From the NCBI GenBank assembly GCA_002359315.1, contig DEMS01000028.1:62192-126191 (forward strand): a stretch of 64,000 nucleotides of DNA, in the 5' to 3' direction. Shown in pieces: positions 34,536 to 42,947 of the stretch. Under the pieces are notes generated by a model. The model was not told where the DNA came from. It did not search any database and was given only the letters and a program-made list of their open reading frames with translations. Each line of letters opens with the position of its first letter. Positions within the stretch are counted from its first letter, which is position 1. The position numbers and the translations under genes were made by a program. This DNA is from Bacteroidetes bacterium UBA2664. Its GTDB lineage: Bacteria; Bacteroidota; Rhodothermia; Balneolales; Balneolaceae.

Positions 34536-36176
34536 ATGAAAACAACAGTCAAACTTTTAATTGCAGTGATATTGGGTGCAGCTGTGATTTTATTACATTC
34601 CGGGTGTGAACAGACTCCTGAAGCTGATACAGATTACGATGCGAACCTAATCAACCAGCATTTGGAACGTGAGGTTACGTTTAAGGAACGGTACAGGCCT
34701 CAGTATCACTACTCTCCACGCATAAACTGGATGAATGACCCGAACGGCCTGGTCTATTTTGAAGGGCGATATCATCTATTTTATCAATATAATCCATTCG
34801 GAAATCGCTGGGGCTACATGAGTTGGAATCATGCTGTAAGTGATGATATGGTTCATTGGGAACACAGGCCTGTTGCAATAGAATATGACAAGGAAGAGGA
34901 GGAGGCTATATTTTCAGGGGGTGCGATTGTAGATCACAATAATACAAGCGGATTTGGTGATGGCGAACGAGCTCCAATCATTGCGACCTATACAAGTCAT
35001 TACACACGGGAAGACGGTACTACATGGCAGGCTCAGTCACTTGCATACAGCGTTGATGGAGGTGATACGTTTACAAAGTATGAAGGAAATCCGGTATTGG
35101 AATTTGATGATCCGAATTTTCGTGATCCAAAAGTAATGTGGGATGAGCAACGAGAACAGTGGATCATGGTGGTAGCTCTTTCAACACAATTTAAAGTGCA
35201 GTTTTATGCATCTGATAATTTAATAAACTGGGAGTTTCTGAGTGACTTTGGTCCCGAAGGTGCAGTGGGTGGAATTTGGGAATGCCCGGATTTATTTCCG
35301 CTGGCAGTAGATGGGGATCCGGGTAACATTAAATGGGTTTTACATGTAGATATGAATCCCGGCGCAATTGCCGGTGGATCCGGTTCCCAATACTTTGTGG
35401 GAGAATGGAATGGTACAGAGTTTATTCCGGATGAGTCGATTTCGGATGGAGAAGTTCTTTGGACTGATTACGGTACAGATTTTTATGCAGCCATATCATG
35501 GAGTAATATACCTGAAGATGATGGCCGAAGATTATGGGTTGGCTGGATGAACAACTGGAATTATGCCAATGAAATTCCAACTTATCCCTGGAGAAGTGCA
35601 CAATCCATTCCCCGTTCTGTATATCTTGAAACCGTTGGCGATAATATTAAATTAATTCAGCGTCCTGTTGAGGAACTCCATTCACTACGCAAAGATCAAA
35701 TATCACTCGAAAACATCAATGTGTCGGCGGGTACTCAATCACTTGATGATCATGGTTTAGGCGGTAAAGCTTACGAATTTGTTGCAGAGATCGACCCGGA
35801 TGATTCAGATGTAGTTGGTTTTAGATTACGTACGGGTGCTGATGAAGAAACCCTGGTGGGGTATGATGCCATTGAAAGAACGGTATTTGTAGATAGAACT
35901 CATTCCGGAGAAAATAGCTTCCACGAAGAGTTTGCACAGCGCAATGATGCACCTGCCAATCTTAAAAACGGTAAAATTAAGCTTCATGTTTTTATAGATT
36001 GGTCTTCGATCGAAGTATTTGTAAATGATGGTGAAGCGGTCATAACAAATCGCATATTTCCGGATCCGGAGAGTCAGGGTTTTTCGGTGTTTGCTGATGG
36101 AGGCAATGCATTCGTGAATAAATTGGATTTCTGGACATTAGAATCTATCTGGGATGAAGGTTCAATAAATAATTAA
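34536..36176 (+). CDS. GH32 fructan beta-fructosidase / levanase-type lipoprotein
   Basis: A 546-residue glycoside hydrolase that releases fructose from levan, inulin or sucrose. The signal peptide ends at Cys24 (HSGC), making it a lipoprotein. The five-bladed propeller carries the catalytic triad: nucleophile Asp68 in WMNDPNG, transition-state Asp in FRDPK near 196, and acid/base Glu249 in ECPDLF. The C-terminal beta sandwich (about 400-540) includes IDWSSIEVFVNDG. All key residues are intact. The sugar-porter MFS gene downstream fits uptake of the released fructose. Levanase versus invertase cannot be resolved. Confidence 0.93.
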   Translation: MKTTVKLLIAVILGAAVILLHSGCEQTPEADTDYDANLINQHLEREVTFKERYRPQYHYSPRINWMNDPNGLVYFEGRYHLFYQYNPFGNRWGYMSWNHAVSDDMVHWEHRPVAIEYDKEEEEAIFSGGAIVDHNNTSGFGDGERAPIIATYTSHYTREDGTTWQAQSLAYSVDGGDTFTKYEGNPVLEFDDPNFRDPKVMWDEQREQWIMVVALSTQFKVQFYASDNLINWEFLSDFGPEGAVGGIWECPDLFPLAVDGDPGNIKWVLHVDMNPGAIAGGSGSQYFVGEWNGTEFIPDESISDGEVLWTDYGTDFYAAISWSNIPEDDGRRLWVGWMNNWNYANEIPTYPWRSAQSIPRSVYLETVGDNIKLIQRPVEELHSLRKDQISLENINVSAGTQSLDDHGLGGKAYEFVAEIDPDDSDVVGFRLRTGADEETLVGYDAIERTVFVDRTHSGENSFHEEFAQRNDAPANLKNGKIKLHVFIDWSSIEVFVNDGEAVITNRIFPDPESQGFSVFADGGNAFVNKLDFWTLESIWDEGSINN

Positions 36177-36392
36177 CACTACAAATTTAGAATCATCTAT
36201 TGATGGGTATGGCAAGCAGAGACTGTAAATGTGTAAACAAACAGTTTGAAATGAAATAACAAGAAAAAATCAATATTGAAAAATTTAAAATAGACTGACG
36301 GATAGTTTTAGGGAATTTGGCTAAAATTGCGAAGTGACTAGATTACCAACATTATTTTCTTGTCGAGCAGTATTCAAAATTAAAACGATTAA

Positions 36393-37793
36393 ATGCAATT
36401 ACTTATGAATAGTAGCCAAGGTTTGAAAAAACATAAAATTTTTATCTGGGCGATTACTTCAGCACTGGGTGGATTTCTATTTGGCTTTGATGTAGCCGTG
36501 ATCTCAGGTGGGGAGCAAAATATTCAGCTCATGTGGGGCTTGAGTGATATCATGATTGGTCAGACCGTAGCTATGGCACTCTATGGCACAATCATTGGAG
36601 CACTGTTTGGCGGGATACCGGCACAGAAATATGGGCGAAGATTATCACTGATCTGGATAGCGGCTCTCTTTTTGGTTTCTGCTGCGGGATCAGCCCTGGC
36701 ACCTGAAGTTTACACATTAATGGTGGCCAGATTTATCGGTGGTTTGAGTATCGGTGCCTCATCGGTTGTTGCACCGATGTATATCTCGGAAATTGCACCG
36801 GCAGATAAGCGCGGGAAACTAACAGCTCTTTTTCAGTTTAACATCGTTCTTGGGATTATGATCGCCTATTTCTCGAATTTCCTTATCGGGACAGATAATG
36901 TGGAGTCCTGGAGATGGATGTTAGGTGTTGAGGTGATTCCGTCAGTTCTGTTTCTGGGATTGGTGTTCACCATTCCAGAGAGCCCCCGATGGTTGGTTGT
37001 TGCAAAGGGCCGGATTGAAGAGGCCAAAGCAATTCTGAATATTATTGATCCGAAAAAAACAGAATCATCACTGGCAGCCATTCAGGCCAGTGATTTAAAC
37101 CCGGGTAAAACCACACCTCTGCGAGAGTTTTTTAGCAAGAGATTTAAATTTCCAATCATGCTCGCATTCCTTTTCGCTTTTTTCAACCAGTTATCCGGTA
37201 TCAATGCCATTATCTATTTTGCGCCGAGAATTTTTGAAAGTGCGGGTCTGGGTGCAGAAGCAGCTCTCCTTTCCAGCGTCGGTGTGGGAGTTGTGAATCT
37301 GATTTTTACAATGTTGGGACTATTATTAATAGATAAATATGGCAGACGGTTTCTGATGTATATCTGTTCTTTCGGTTATCTGATCTCTTTGTCATCCATA
37401 TCTTATGCATTCTTTTCAGAGAGTTTGTCCGGATCTGTTATACCTATATTGACATTTGTATTTATCGCATCTCATGCAATAGGCCAGGGAGCCGTGATAT
37501 GGGTATTTATATCTGAGATATTCCCGAATTCGGTCAGATCTTTTGGAAACTCTCTTGGCAGCAGCACCCACTGGATTTTTGCGGCACTTATTGCGGGTAA
37601 TTTTGTCTATATAGAGAGTGTATTTGGCGGCGGACCCATATTTGCATTTTTTGCTTTTATGATGTTCTTGCAGCTGCTATTTGTCTGGAAAATGATGCCG
37701 GAGACGAAGAATATCACTCTTGAAGAGATGGAAGTGAAGCTTGGGATTAATGTAAAAGAGCTGGAAAAGGTTGTGGGTCAGGAGCAGATTTGA
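36393..37793 (+). CDS. Sugar-porter (SP) family MFS transporter
   Basis: A 466-residue twelve-segment inner-membrane symporter for hexoses or pentoses. Signatures are GGFLFGFDVAVISGG in segment 1, RFIGGLSIGASSVVAPMYISE in segment 4, PESPRWL before the central loop, NQLSGINAIIYFAP in segment 7, and PETKNITLEEME at the end. A second Met at residue 5 could be the true start. It lies 216 bases after GH32 on the same strand, so fructose (or a pentose) is the likely substrate. This is inference from context. Confidence 0.92.
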   Translation: MQLLMNSSQGLKKHKIFIWAITSALGGFLFGFDVAVISGGEQNIQLMWGLSDIMIGQTVAMALYGTIIGALFGGIPAQKYGRRLSLIWIAALFLVSAAGSALAPEVYTLMVARFIGGLSIGASSVVAPMYISEIAPADKRGKLTALFQFNIVLGIMIAYFSNFLIGTDNVESWRWMLGVEVIPSVLFLGLVFTIPESPRWLVVAKGRIEEAKAILNIIDPKKTESSLAAIQASDLNPGKTTPLREFFSKRFKFPIMLAFLFAFFNQLSGINAIIYFAPRIFESAGLGAEAALLSSVGVGVVNLIFTMLGLLLIDKYGRRFLMYICSFGYLISLSSISYAFFSESLSGSVIPILTFVFIASHAIGQGAVIWVFISEIFPNSVRSFGNSLGSSTHWIFAALIAGNFVYIESVFGGGPIFAFFAFMMFLQLLFVWKMMPETKNITLEEMEVKLGINVKELEKVVGQEQI

Positions 37794-37830
37794 TATTAAT
37801 TCAAGCTTTTATATTCATCCGGTTAAGAAT

Positions 37831-37947
37831 TCACACGCTGTTTAAAATGACTGGAGAATTGCTGAAGATATTTAATCCCATTTCATGGGCAATTTCAAAA
37901 ACCATTTTAACCTCATCAAAAATTCGGATTTTAGCTTCATCAGTCAT
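37831..37947 (-). CDS. Possible small 38-residue protein or gene remnant
   Basis: In the 250-base gap after the MFS gene the minus strand encodes an uninterrupted 38-codon frame starting ATG at 37947 (MTDEAKIRIFDEVKMVFEI and so on) and ending TGA. The composition is amphipathic helical and protein-like, and AGGAG lies 13 bases before the ATG, slightly far. It could be a small protein or the end of a decayed gene. No family is recognised. Confidence 0.35.
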   Translation of the reverse strand: MTDEAKIRIFDEVKMVFEIAHEMGLNIFSNSPVILNSV

Positions 37948-38043
37948 CGTATAAAATGAACTCCTATATATTAAATTTTGTAACGGATTTTAATACGATA
38001 GTCAGATTTATTAAAATGGTATCAAATCTTTAATTCAATATTA

Positions 38044-38826
38044 ATGACTATGAAAAAGCTTCTCACTGTTTTTGTTGTACTTTTGATGAGTTCTCAACCT
38101 TTGGAAGCACAAGTTGATAGATTTAATGCCCAGCAGTATGTGGATGCAGAGGGTGACACGCTAAACTACAGAATCGCATTTCCCGATTTCAGTGGCACTC
38201 AAAGTTATCCGCTCTTGATTTTTTTGCATGGAGCAGGTGAGAGGGGAGATGATAATGTATCTCAGCTAAAATGGGGAGTTCAGAATTTTGTAACCGATCG
38301 TTGGATGAAAACATATAAAGCCATAGTGATCGCACCCCAAAATCCGGCCGGGACCACATGGTCCAATTTTGACGGGCAATTTCGACAAGATGGAATGCCT
38401 TTGCAGCTAAGAGATGAACCAAGTAAACCTCTCAAAATGACGATGGAAGTGGTGGATCAGATTATTGAAAATTTCAATGTGGATGAAGATCGTATTTATA
38501 TAACAGGATTGTCAATGGGCGGATTTGGAACCTGGGATGCACTTGCAAGATGGCCGGATCGGTTTGCTGCTGCACTTCCGGTTTGTGGTGGGGGTGCTCC
38601 ATCAACGGCAGAGCGTTTTGCTGATATTCCAATCTGGGTCACTCATGGAGCAGATGACCCTACTGTACCGGCTGAAATGTCGAGACAAATGGTTGAAGCT
38701 ATTCAAGAAGCGGGGGGACAACCGGGATATACAGAATATCCGGGTGTTGGCCATTTTGCCTGGCTGCAAACCTATGATGATGAATATATCATCAATTGGC
38801 TCTTCAGCCAACGAAAAGGGGATTGA
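38044..38826 (+). CDS. Secreted alpha/beta-hydrolase esterase (PHB-depolymerase/feruloyl-esterase-like)
   Basis: A 260-residue enzyme with a signal peptide (about 1-22, ending LEAQ). The oxyanion segment is LLIFLHGAGERG near residue 62. The nucleophile elbow GLSMGG places Ser near 157, Asp is in THGADDPTVP near 205, and His is in GVGHFAW near 236. This arrangement is typical of CE1-like esterases and dienelactone-type hydrolases exported by polysaccharide degraders. The substrate is unknown. ATG at 38044 gives MTMKKLL; the Met at residue 3 is an equally good start. Confidence 0.88.
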   Translation: MTMKKLLTVFVVLLMSSQPLEAQVDRFNAQQYVDAEGDTLNYRIAFPDFSGTQSYPLLIFLHGAGERGDDNVSQLKWGVQNFVTDRWMKTYKAIVIAPQNPAGTTWSNFDGQFRQDGMPLQLRDEPSKPLKMTMEVVDQIIENFNVDEDRIYITGLSMGGFGTWDALARWPDRFAAALPVCGGGAPSTAERFADIPIWVTHGADDPTVPAEMSRQMVEAIQEAGGQPGYTEYPGVGHFAWLQTYDDEYIINWLFSQRKGD

Positions 38827-39027
38827 TTAATTAGAAAACGAATTTATCTTTTAAAGATTCAATAACATTGGCAGCAAAAGAGTATATAAGCTGTTTATAT
38901 GATTCACTTCTGTTAAAAGATAAAAAAATCAAACCTTTTTGATTTTTTGACGTCCAAATCATAGAAATAATCAATATTGGCTTTAATTGTTGTAAAAAAA
39001 CTCTATTGAGACGTTACATTATAATTT

Positions 39028-39050
39028 CATTGTTTACATTTGTAACAATG
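39028..39050. promoter_or_regulatory. Palindrome overlapping a TAnnTTTG element before the DUF5916 gene
   Basis: CATTGTT (39028-39034) and AACAATG (39044-39050) are perfect 7-base arms around TACATTTGT. The spacer contains TACATTTG, a full match to the Bacteroidota -7 consensus, 42 bases before the ATG. No TTTG is found at the expected -33 spacing, so the promoter call is weak. Confidence 0.4.
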
Positions 39051-39091
39051 ATAAATAGCATTAAACTATATTTAGACTTAATTAAATAGGA

Positions 39092-41653
39092 ATGAAATAT
39101 CTTCAGAACCCAAAAATATGCAGAGAGCTTCTGGTCACTATCATCACAGGCATATTTTTCTTTCCAATCTCATTATCAGCCCAGAATACCCATACTGTTA
39201 ATGCACATCAAATCGATTCATCCATTCGTATTGATGGTCATTTGGATGAAGATGCATGGAGCCAGGCTGAAATTGCAACTGATTTTAACCAATTTAGTCC
39301 GGATGAAGGTGCACCGGCAACACAAAAAACAGAAGTCCGCATACTTTATGGCGAAGGGGGTATATACGTGGGTGCGATCATGTATGATGAAAATCCAGCC
39401 CTTATTGAGCAAACATTAGGCCGGCGTGATGATTTCAATCGCGCAGATTGGTTCGTGGTCTCTTTTGATTCCTACTTTAATCGTCAGAATGCATATACAT
39501 TTGGGGTAAATGCGGCCGGAATCCAGTATGATGGGGTTCGTGGTTCGGGCGGCGGACCCGGCGGCGGGCCCGGTATATCCGGTGTTGATTCTTCATGGGA
39601 TGCAGTTTGGTACTCAGAAGCGAGAGTCACTAATGAAGGATGGGTTGTTGAAATGCAAATTCCCTACAGTATGCTACGATTTCCGGAATCTCAAATTCAA
39701 ACATGGGGTATTCAAATTACAAGAAGTATACCAAGGCTTGGTGAGCTTTCTGAGTGGCCGCTTGTGCCCCGTGTAGAGCGGGACAACCTGATTGCACAGT
39801 ACGGTCTATTGCAAAATATTAGGAATATTGAACCGAGGCCTAATATCCAGGTTCGCCCATACATGGTAGGGGGTTTTAACTCACGTGAAAATTCAGTTAT
39901 ACCCGGTGAAATATCAACGGAACTCAATGTGGATATTGGAGGCGATATCAAAGTGGGTCTGGGGCCGAATGTTACTTTGGATGCAACGATAAACCCTGAT
40001 TTTGGTCAGGTGGAAGCGGATCCGGCTGTTTTAAATCTTACAGCTTTTGAAACGTTTTTTCAGGAGCAACGTCCGTTTTTTATTGAAGGTTTTGAAATAT
40101 ATGAATTTTCAATAGGCCGTGGTGCGGATCTCTTATATACCCGGAGAATTGGTGCCGAAGATCCAATCATCGGAGCAACCAAAATTTCCGGACGAACAGA
40201 AAATGGATTGTCATTTGGTGTTCTGGGTGCTGTCACCGGAGATAATTTTAACCCTTCCAGAAATTATAGTGTATTGCGAGGAAGTCAGCAAATTGGCAAT
40301 TATTCATCATTAGGTGGAATATTTACATTTTTTGATAGCCCAACAAGATTTAATGAAGGCAGGAGGAGAAGTTATGTTGGAGGAACGGACTGGGATATTC
40401 GTTTTGCTGATAATAATTATGGAATTCGGGGTTTTGCTACCTTTTCTCATAGAACATTAACCGGCGAGAATGAGTCTGAAACAGGATTTGCGGCTAATTT
40501 GTCAACAAATAAACGTCAAGGTGCCTGGAGAGGATCCATAGATGCTGAAGTATTCAGTGATGAATTTAATCCAAATGATCTCGGGCAGATACGAGAAAAT
40601 AATTATGTTTCGATGTCAGGCAGAATCGAGCATCAGATCAATGGTGGACGCCCATTTGGTGCTTTTCAGCAAGCTGAAGTAGACGCCAATTTTAATCAGA
40701 ATATTTCATATGATGAAGGATTGGATCTGGGTTTTGGATTTAGCACAGGATCAAATTGGACATTTACATCATTTCAATCTGTGGGATTAGAAATAAGAAT
40801 GGATCAAATTTTTGGAGGTTACGATTTATTTGAAACTCGGGGTTTGGGGCCGTTTGCCAGGCCATTCAGCGCAGAGCTTGAACTGGAATATGAAACAGAT
40901 GACAGAAGGCCATGGCAATTATCCCCTGAAGGTGCGTGGACGCACTATGAGGACGGTGGGAATAGCTTTGCACTCGGACTGCGTGGAAATATGAATGTCG
41001 GTTCAAGACTGGATTTCTTTGCCAATGTGGAAGGTGAGTGGGAAAAAGGTGTAACGGCCTGGGCATCTAACGAATCGTTCAGGAGAAGCGGTTCTGACTG
41101 GCTGATTGGGGAATCATCTTCACGGCCGTCTCAACTTGGTGATGATGATTATAGATCATTTGATGATGGGGGAGCACTTAACTCAGTATTCTCAGCGATG
41201 GACCCATTTAGTGGGAATGATTACTATGTACCTATTTTTGGAGAACGGGATACGCGTTCTATCGATTTTACATTTAGAAGTACCGTTACCTTTACACGGA
41301 ACCTGTCATTACAGATCTATAACCAATTATTCCTGGCGAAAGGAAAATACAATAGCTTCAAAATTTTGCAGGACCGGGATACTCTTGCAGATTTCAATTC
41401 TTACCCAAAAAGAGATGAGTTTTCATTTAATAGTTTTCACTCAAATATCGTTATGCGGTGGGAATATCGCCCCGGTTCAACGCTGTTTTTGGTCTGGTCA
41501 CACGGAAGGGATATTGAAGATCAAATCAATCCTCTTGCACCATTTGGAGCATCTCCTTACGATCGGCCTATTGGATCACAAATAAGTGATACATTCGACA
41601 AACTTCCCAATAACTCAGTTCTTCTAAAAATCAATTATACATTTTTATATTAA
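39092..41653 (+). CDS. DUF5916 outer-membrane protein with CBM9-like N-terminal domain
   Basis: An 853-residue protein. After a signal peptide (about 1-31, SLSAQ) comes a CBM9-like beta-sandwich (about 40-230) with IDGHLDEDAWSQAE, GGIYVGAIMYDENP and WFVVSFDSYFNRQNAY. The rest is the DUF5916 segment, which has NPDFGQVEADPAVLNLTAFETFF and the RRPFFIEG-like EQRPFFIEG motif and is predicted to form an outer-membrane barrel ending in aromatic LKINYTFLY. Function is unestablished; the N-domain suggests sugar binding. A Gly-rich run lies near residues 150-162. It is a single gene with a palindrome upstream. Confidence 0.9.
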   Translation: MKYLQNPKICRELLVTIITGIFFFPISLSAQNTHTVNAHQIDSSIRIDGHLDEDAWSQAEIATDFNQFSPDEGAPATQKTEVRILYGEGGIYVGAIMYDENPALIEQTLGRRDDFNRADWFVVSFDSYFNRQNAYTFGVNAAGIQYDGVRGSGGGPGGGPGISGVDSSWDAVWYSEARVTNEGWVVEMQIPYSMLRFPESQIQTWGIQITRSIPRLGELSEWPLVPRVERDNLIAQYGLLQNIRNIEPRPNIQVRPYMVGGFNSRENSVIPGEISTELNVDIGGDIKVGLGPNVTLDATINPDFGQVEADPAVLNLTAFETFFQEQRPFFIEGFEIYEFSIGRGADLLYTRRIGAEDPIIGATKISGRTENGLSFGVLGAVTGDNFNPSRNYSVLRGSQQIGNYSSLGGIFTFFDSPTRFNEGRRRSYVGGTDWDIRFADNNYGIRGFATFSHRTLTGENESETGFAANLSTNKRQGAWRGSIDAEVFSDEFNPNDLGQIRENNYVSMSGRIEHQINGGRPFGAFQQAEVDANFNQNISYDEGLDLGFGFSTGSNWTFTSFQSVGLEIRMDQIFGGYDLFETRGLGPFARPFSAELELEYETDDRRPWQLSPEGAWTHYEDGGNSFALGLRGNMNVGSRLDFFANVEGEWEKGVTAWASNESFRRSGSDWLIGESSSRPSQLGDDDYRSFDDGGALNSVFSAMDPFSGNDYYVPIFGERDTRSIDFTFRSTVTFTRNLSLQIYNQLFLAKGKYNSFKILQDRDTLADFNSYPKRDEFSFNSFHSNIVMRWEYRPGSTLFLVWSHGRDIEDQINPLAPFGASPYDRPIGSQISDTFDKLPNNSVLLKINYTFLY

Positions 41654-41697
41654 CATGAATTTGAAGTGATCCAATAATTTTTTTTAAAGTACTATAT

Positions 41698-42777
41698 ATG
41701 AAACTCACTAATCATTACAATATGAATAAGAGAACACTTGTATTAAATAAATACAAAACTACCACCTTAATTCTCATATTGGGATTGTGTATTGGGTACA
41801 TGACAAATACTAAGACCGCTAAGGCTCAGAATTCGAACTCTTATCAAGTTGGCAATCCAATTGGGCTTCCTTTATCTCCGGCTCCAGGAACAGAATTTAA
41901 CCCGATTTCATCAAACGTACGTGTGCATGGAGCTATCTATTCAGCAGAAAGTTGTATCTATGATGCCGAACGGGAGTTGATTATCGTGCCCAGTATGGGG
42001 GTTCGACAAAATGTACTGGAAAATGACGCGTGGGTTTCTTTTATCAACCCGGATGGGACGGTCCATACTTCGAAATGGATTGGAATTCAGAATCCAAACG
42101 AGCGTGGCAGTTTGTCCCCACCGCTTGTGCTGAATGATCCGCTTGGAAGTGAAATTGCAAATGGCGTTCTCTATTTTGCTGACCGTGATGGAGGGACAAG
42201 CAGCGACGATCCAAGCGTTGCCGTGATCCGCCGTTTTGACCTGGAGACAGGCACACCGCTGGATGATATTCGAATCGAAGAGTCTCCCTGGATTAATGAT
42301 ATCGCTGTAGCAGGAGACGGGACTATCTACACCACACAAACAGGAGAATTTGGGCAGGATGCCGATCCGAAATCCTGGCGCGTCTGGAAAATTTCACCGG
42401 ATGGAGAGATCTCTGTTTTTGCCGTTGACCTTCCTATCTTTCAGCCGAACGGCATTGCGATAGATCCGTATGGAAATATTGTTGTTCTGAATTATGGCAA
42501 CACGGATATACTGACATTTTCTACGGGCGGCGAACTGCTGAAAACGGAAAAAGCCGTCCAGGCAGGAGGGGATGGTATTGAAATTATGCCGGATGGCACA
42601 AAATACGTCAGCAGTGTTACTCAGGGAGGTATTTCCCGTATTAATCCCGGTGAACCTGCCGTACTGATCGCCGAGTACATTCCAAGTGCTGCCTCTATTT
42701 GTTACGATTCAAAAATGAATCAACTGATTGTTCCGATGACATCACAGAGTACTCTCGGTTTTATACCACTTGATTGA
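41698..42777 (+). CDS. Exported SMP-30/NHL-type beta-propeller protein
   Basis: A 359-residue protein with signal peptide (hydrophobic at about 20-36, cleavage near AKAQ). The mature chain shows repeated propeller strands, for example GDGTIYTTQTG, QPNGIAIDPYGNIVVLNYGN and PDGTKYVSSVTQGG, resembling SMP-30/gluconolactonase-like or NHL propellers. A lactonase or binding role is possible. ATG at 41698 gives an extra 8 residues before MNKRTLV at 41722, which looks the more usual signal-peptide start. It lies about 45 bases after the DUF5916 gene. Confidence 0.8.
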   Translation: MKLTNHYNMNKRTLVLNKYKTTTLILILGLCIGYMTNTKTAKAQNSNSYQVGNPIGLPLSPAPGTEFNPISSNVRVHGAIYSAESCIYDAERELIIVPSMGVRQNVLENDAWVSFINPDGTVHTSKWIGIQNPNERGSLSPPLVLNDPLGSEIANGVLYFADRDGGTSSDDPSVAVIRRFDLETGTPLDDIRIEESPWINDIAVAGDGTIYTTQTGEFGQDADPKSWRVWKISPDGEISVFAVDLPIFQPNGIAIDPYGNIVVLNYGNTDILTFSTGGELLKTEKAVQAGGDGIEIMPDGTKYVSSVTQGGISRINPGEPAVLIAEYIPSAASICYDSKMNQLIVPMTSQSTLGFIPLD

Positions 42778-42902
42778 TTAACAACGATTTCAACCATACA
42801 ATTTTTTTGATGAGACATATGGATTACTAAAGATATCATCTGAGCAAACCTATATTTTCCCATCATTAATTTATTGCTGAATATTTGAAGTCCGATTGTC
42901 AT

Positions 42903-42925
42903 ATAAAAACCGTCCGGGTTTTTAT
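42903..42925. terminator. Bidirectional terminator between convergent genes
   Basis: ATAAAAACC and GGTTTTTAT form a 9-bp stem around GTCCG, with T runs on both strands, between the SMP-30-like gene and the TonB receptor operon. Confidence 0.75.
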
Positions 42926-42947
42926 ATTGGCAATTAACAGTAATAAT

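Noticed and set aside
41106..41585. 159-residue frame inside the DUF5916 gene
   Set aside because: Alternate-frame shadow; the barrel frame continues intact to its aromatic C-terminus.
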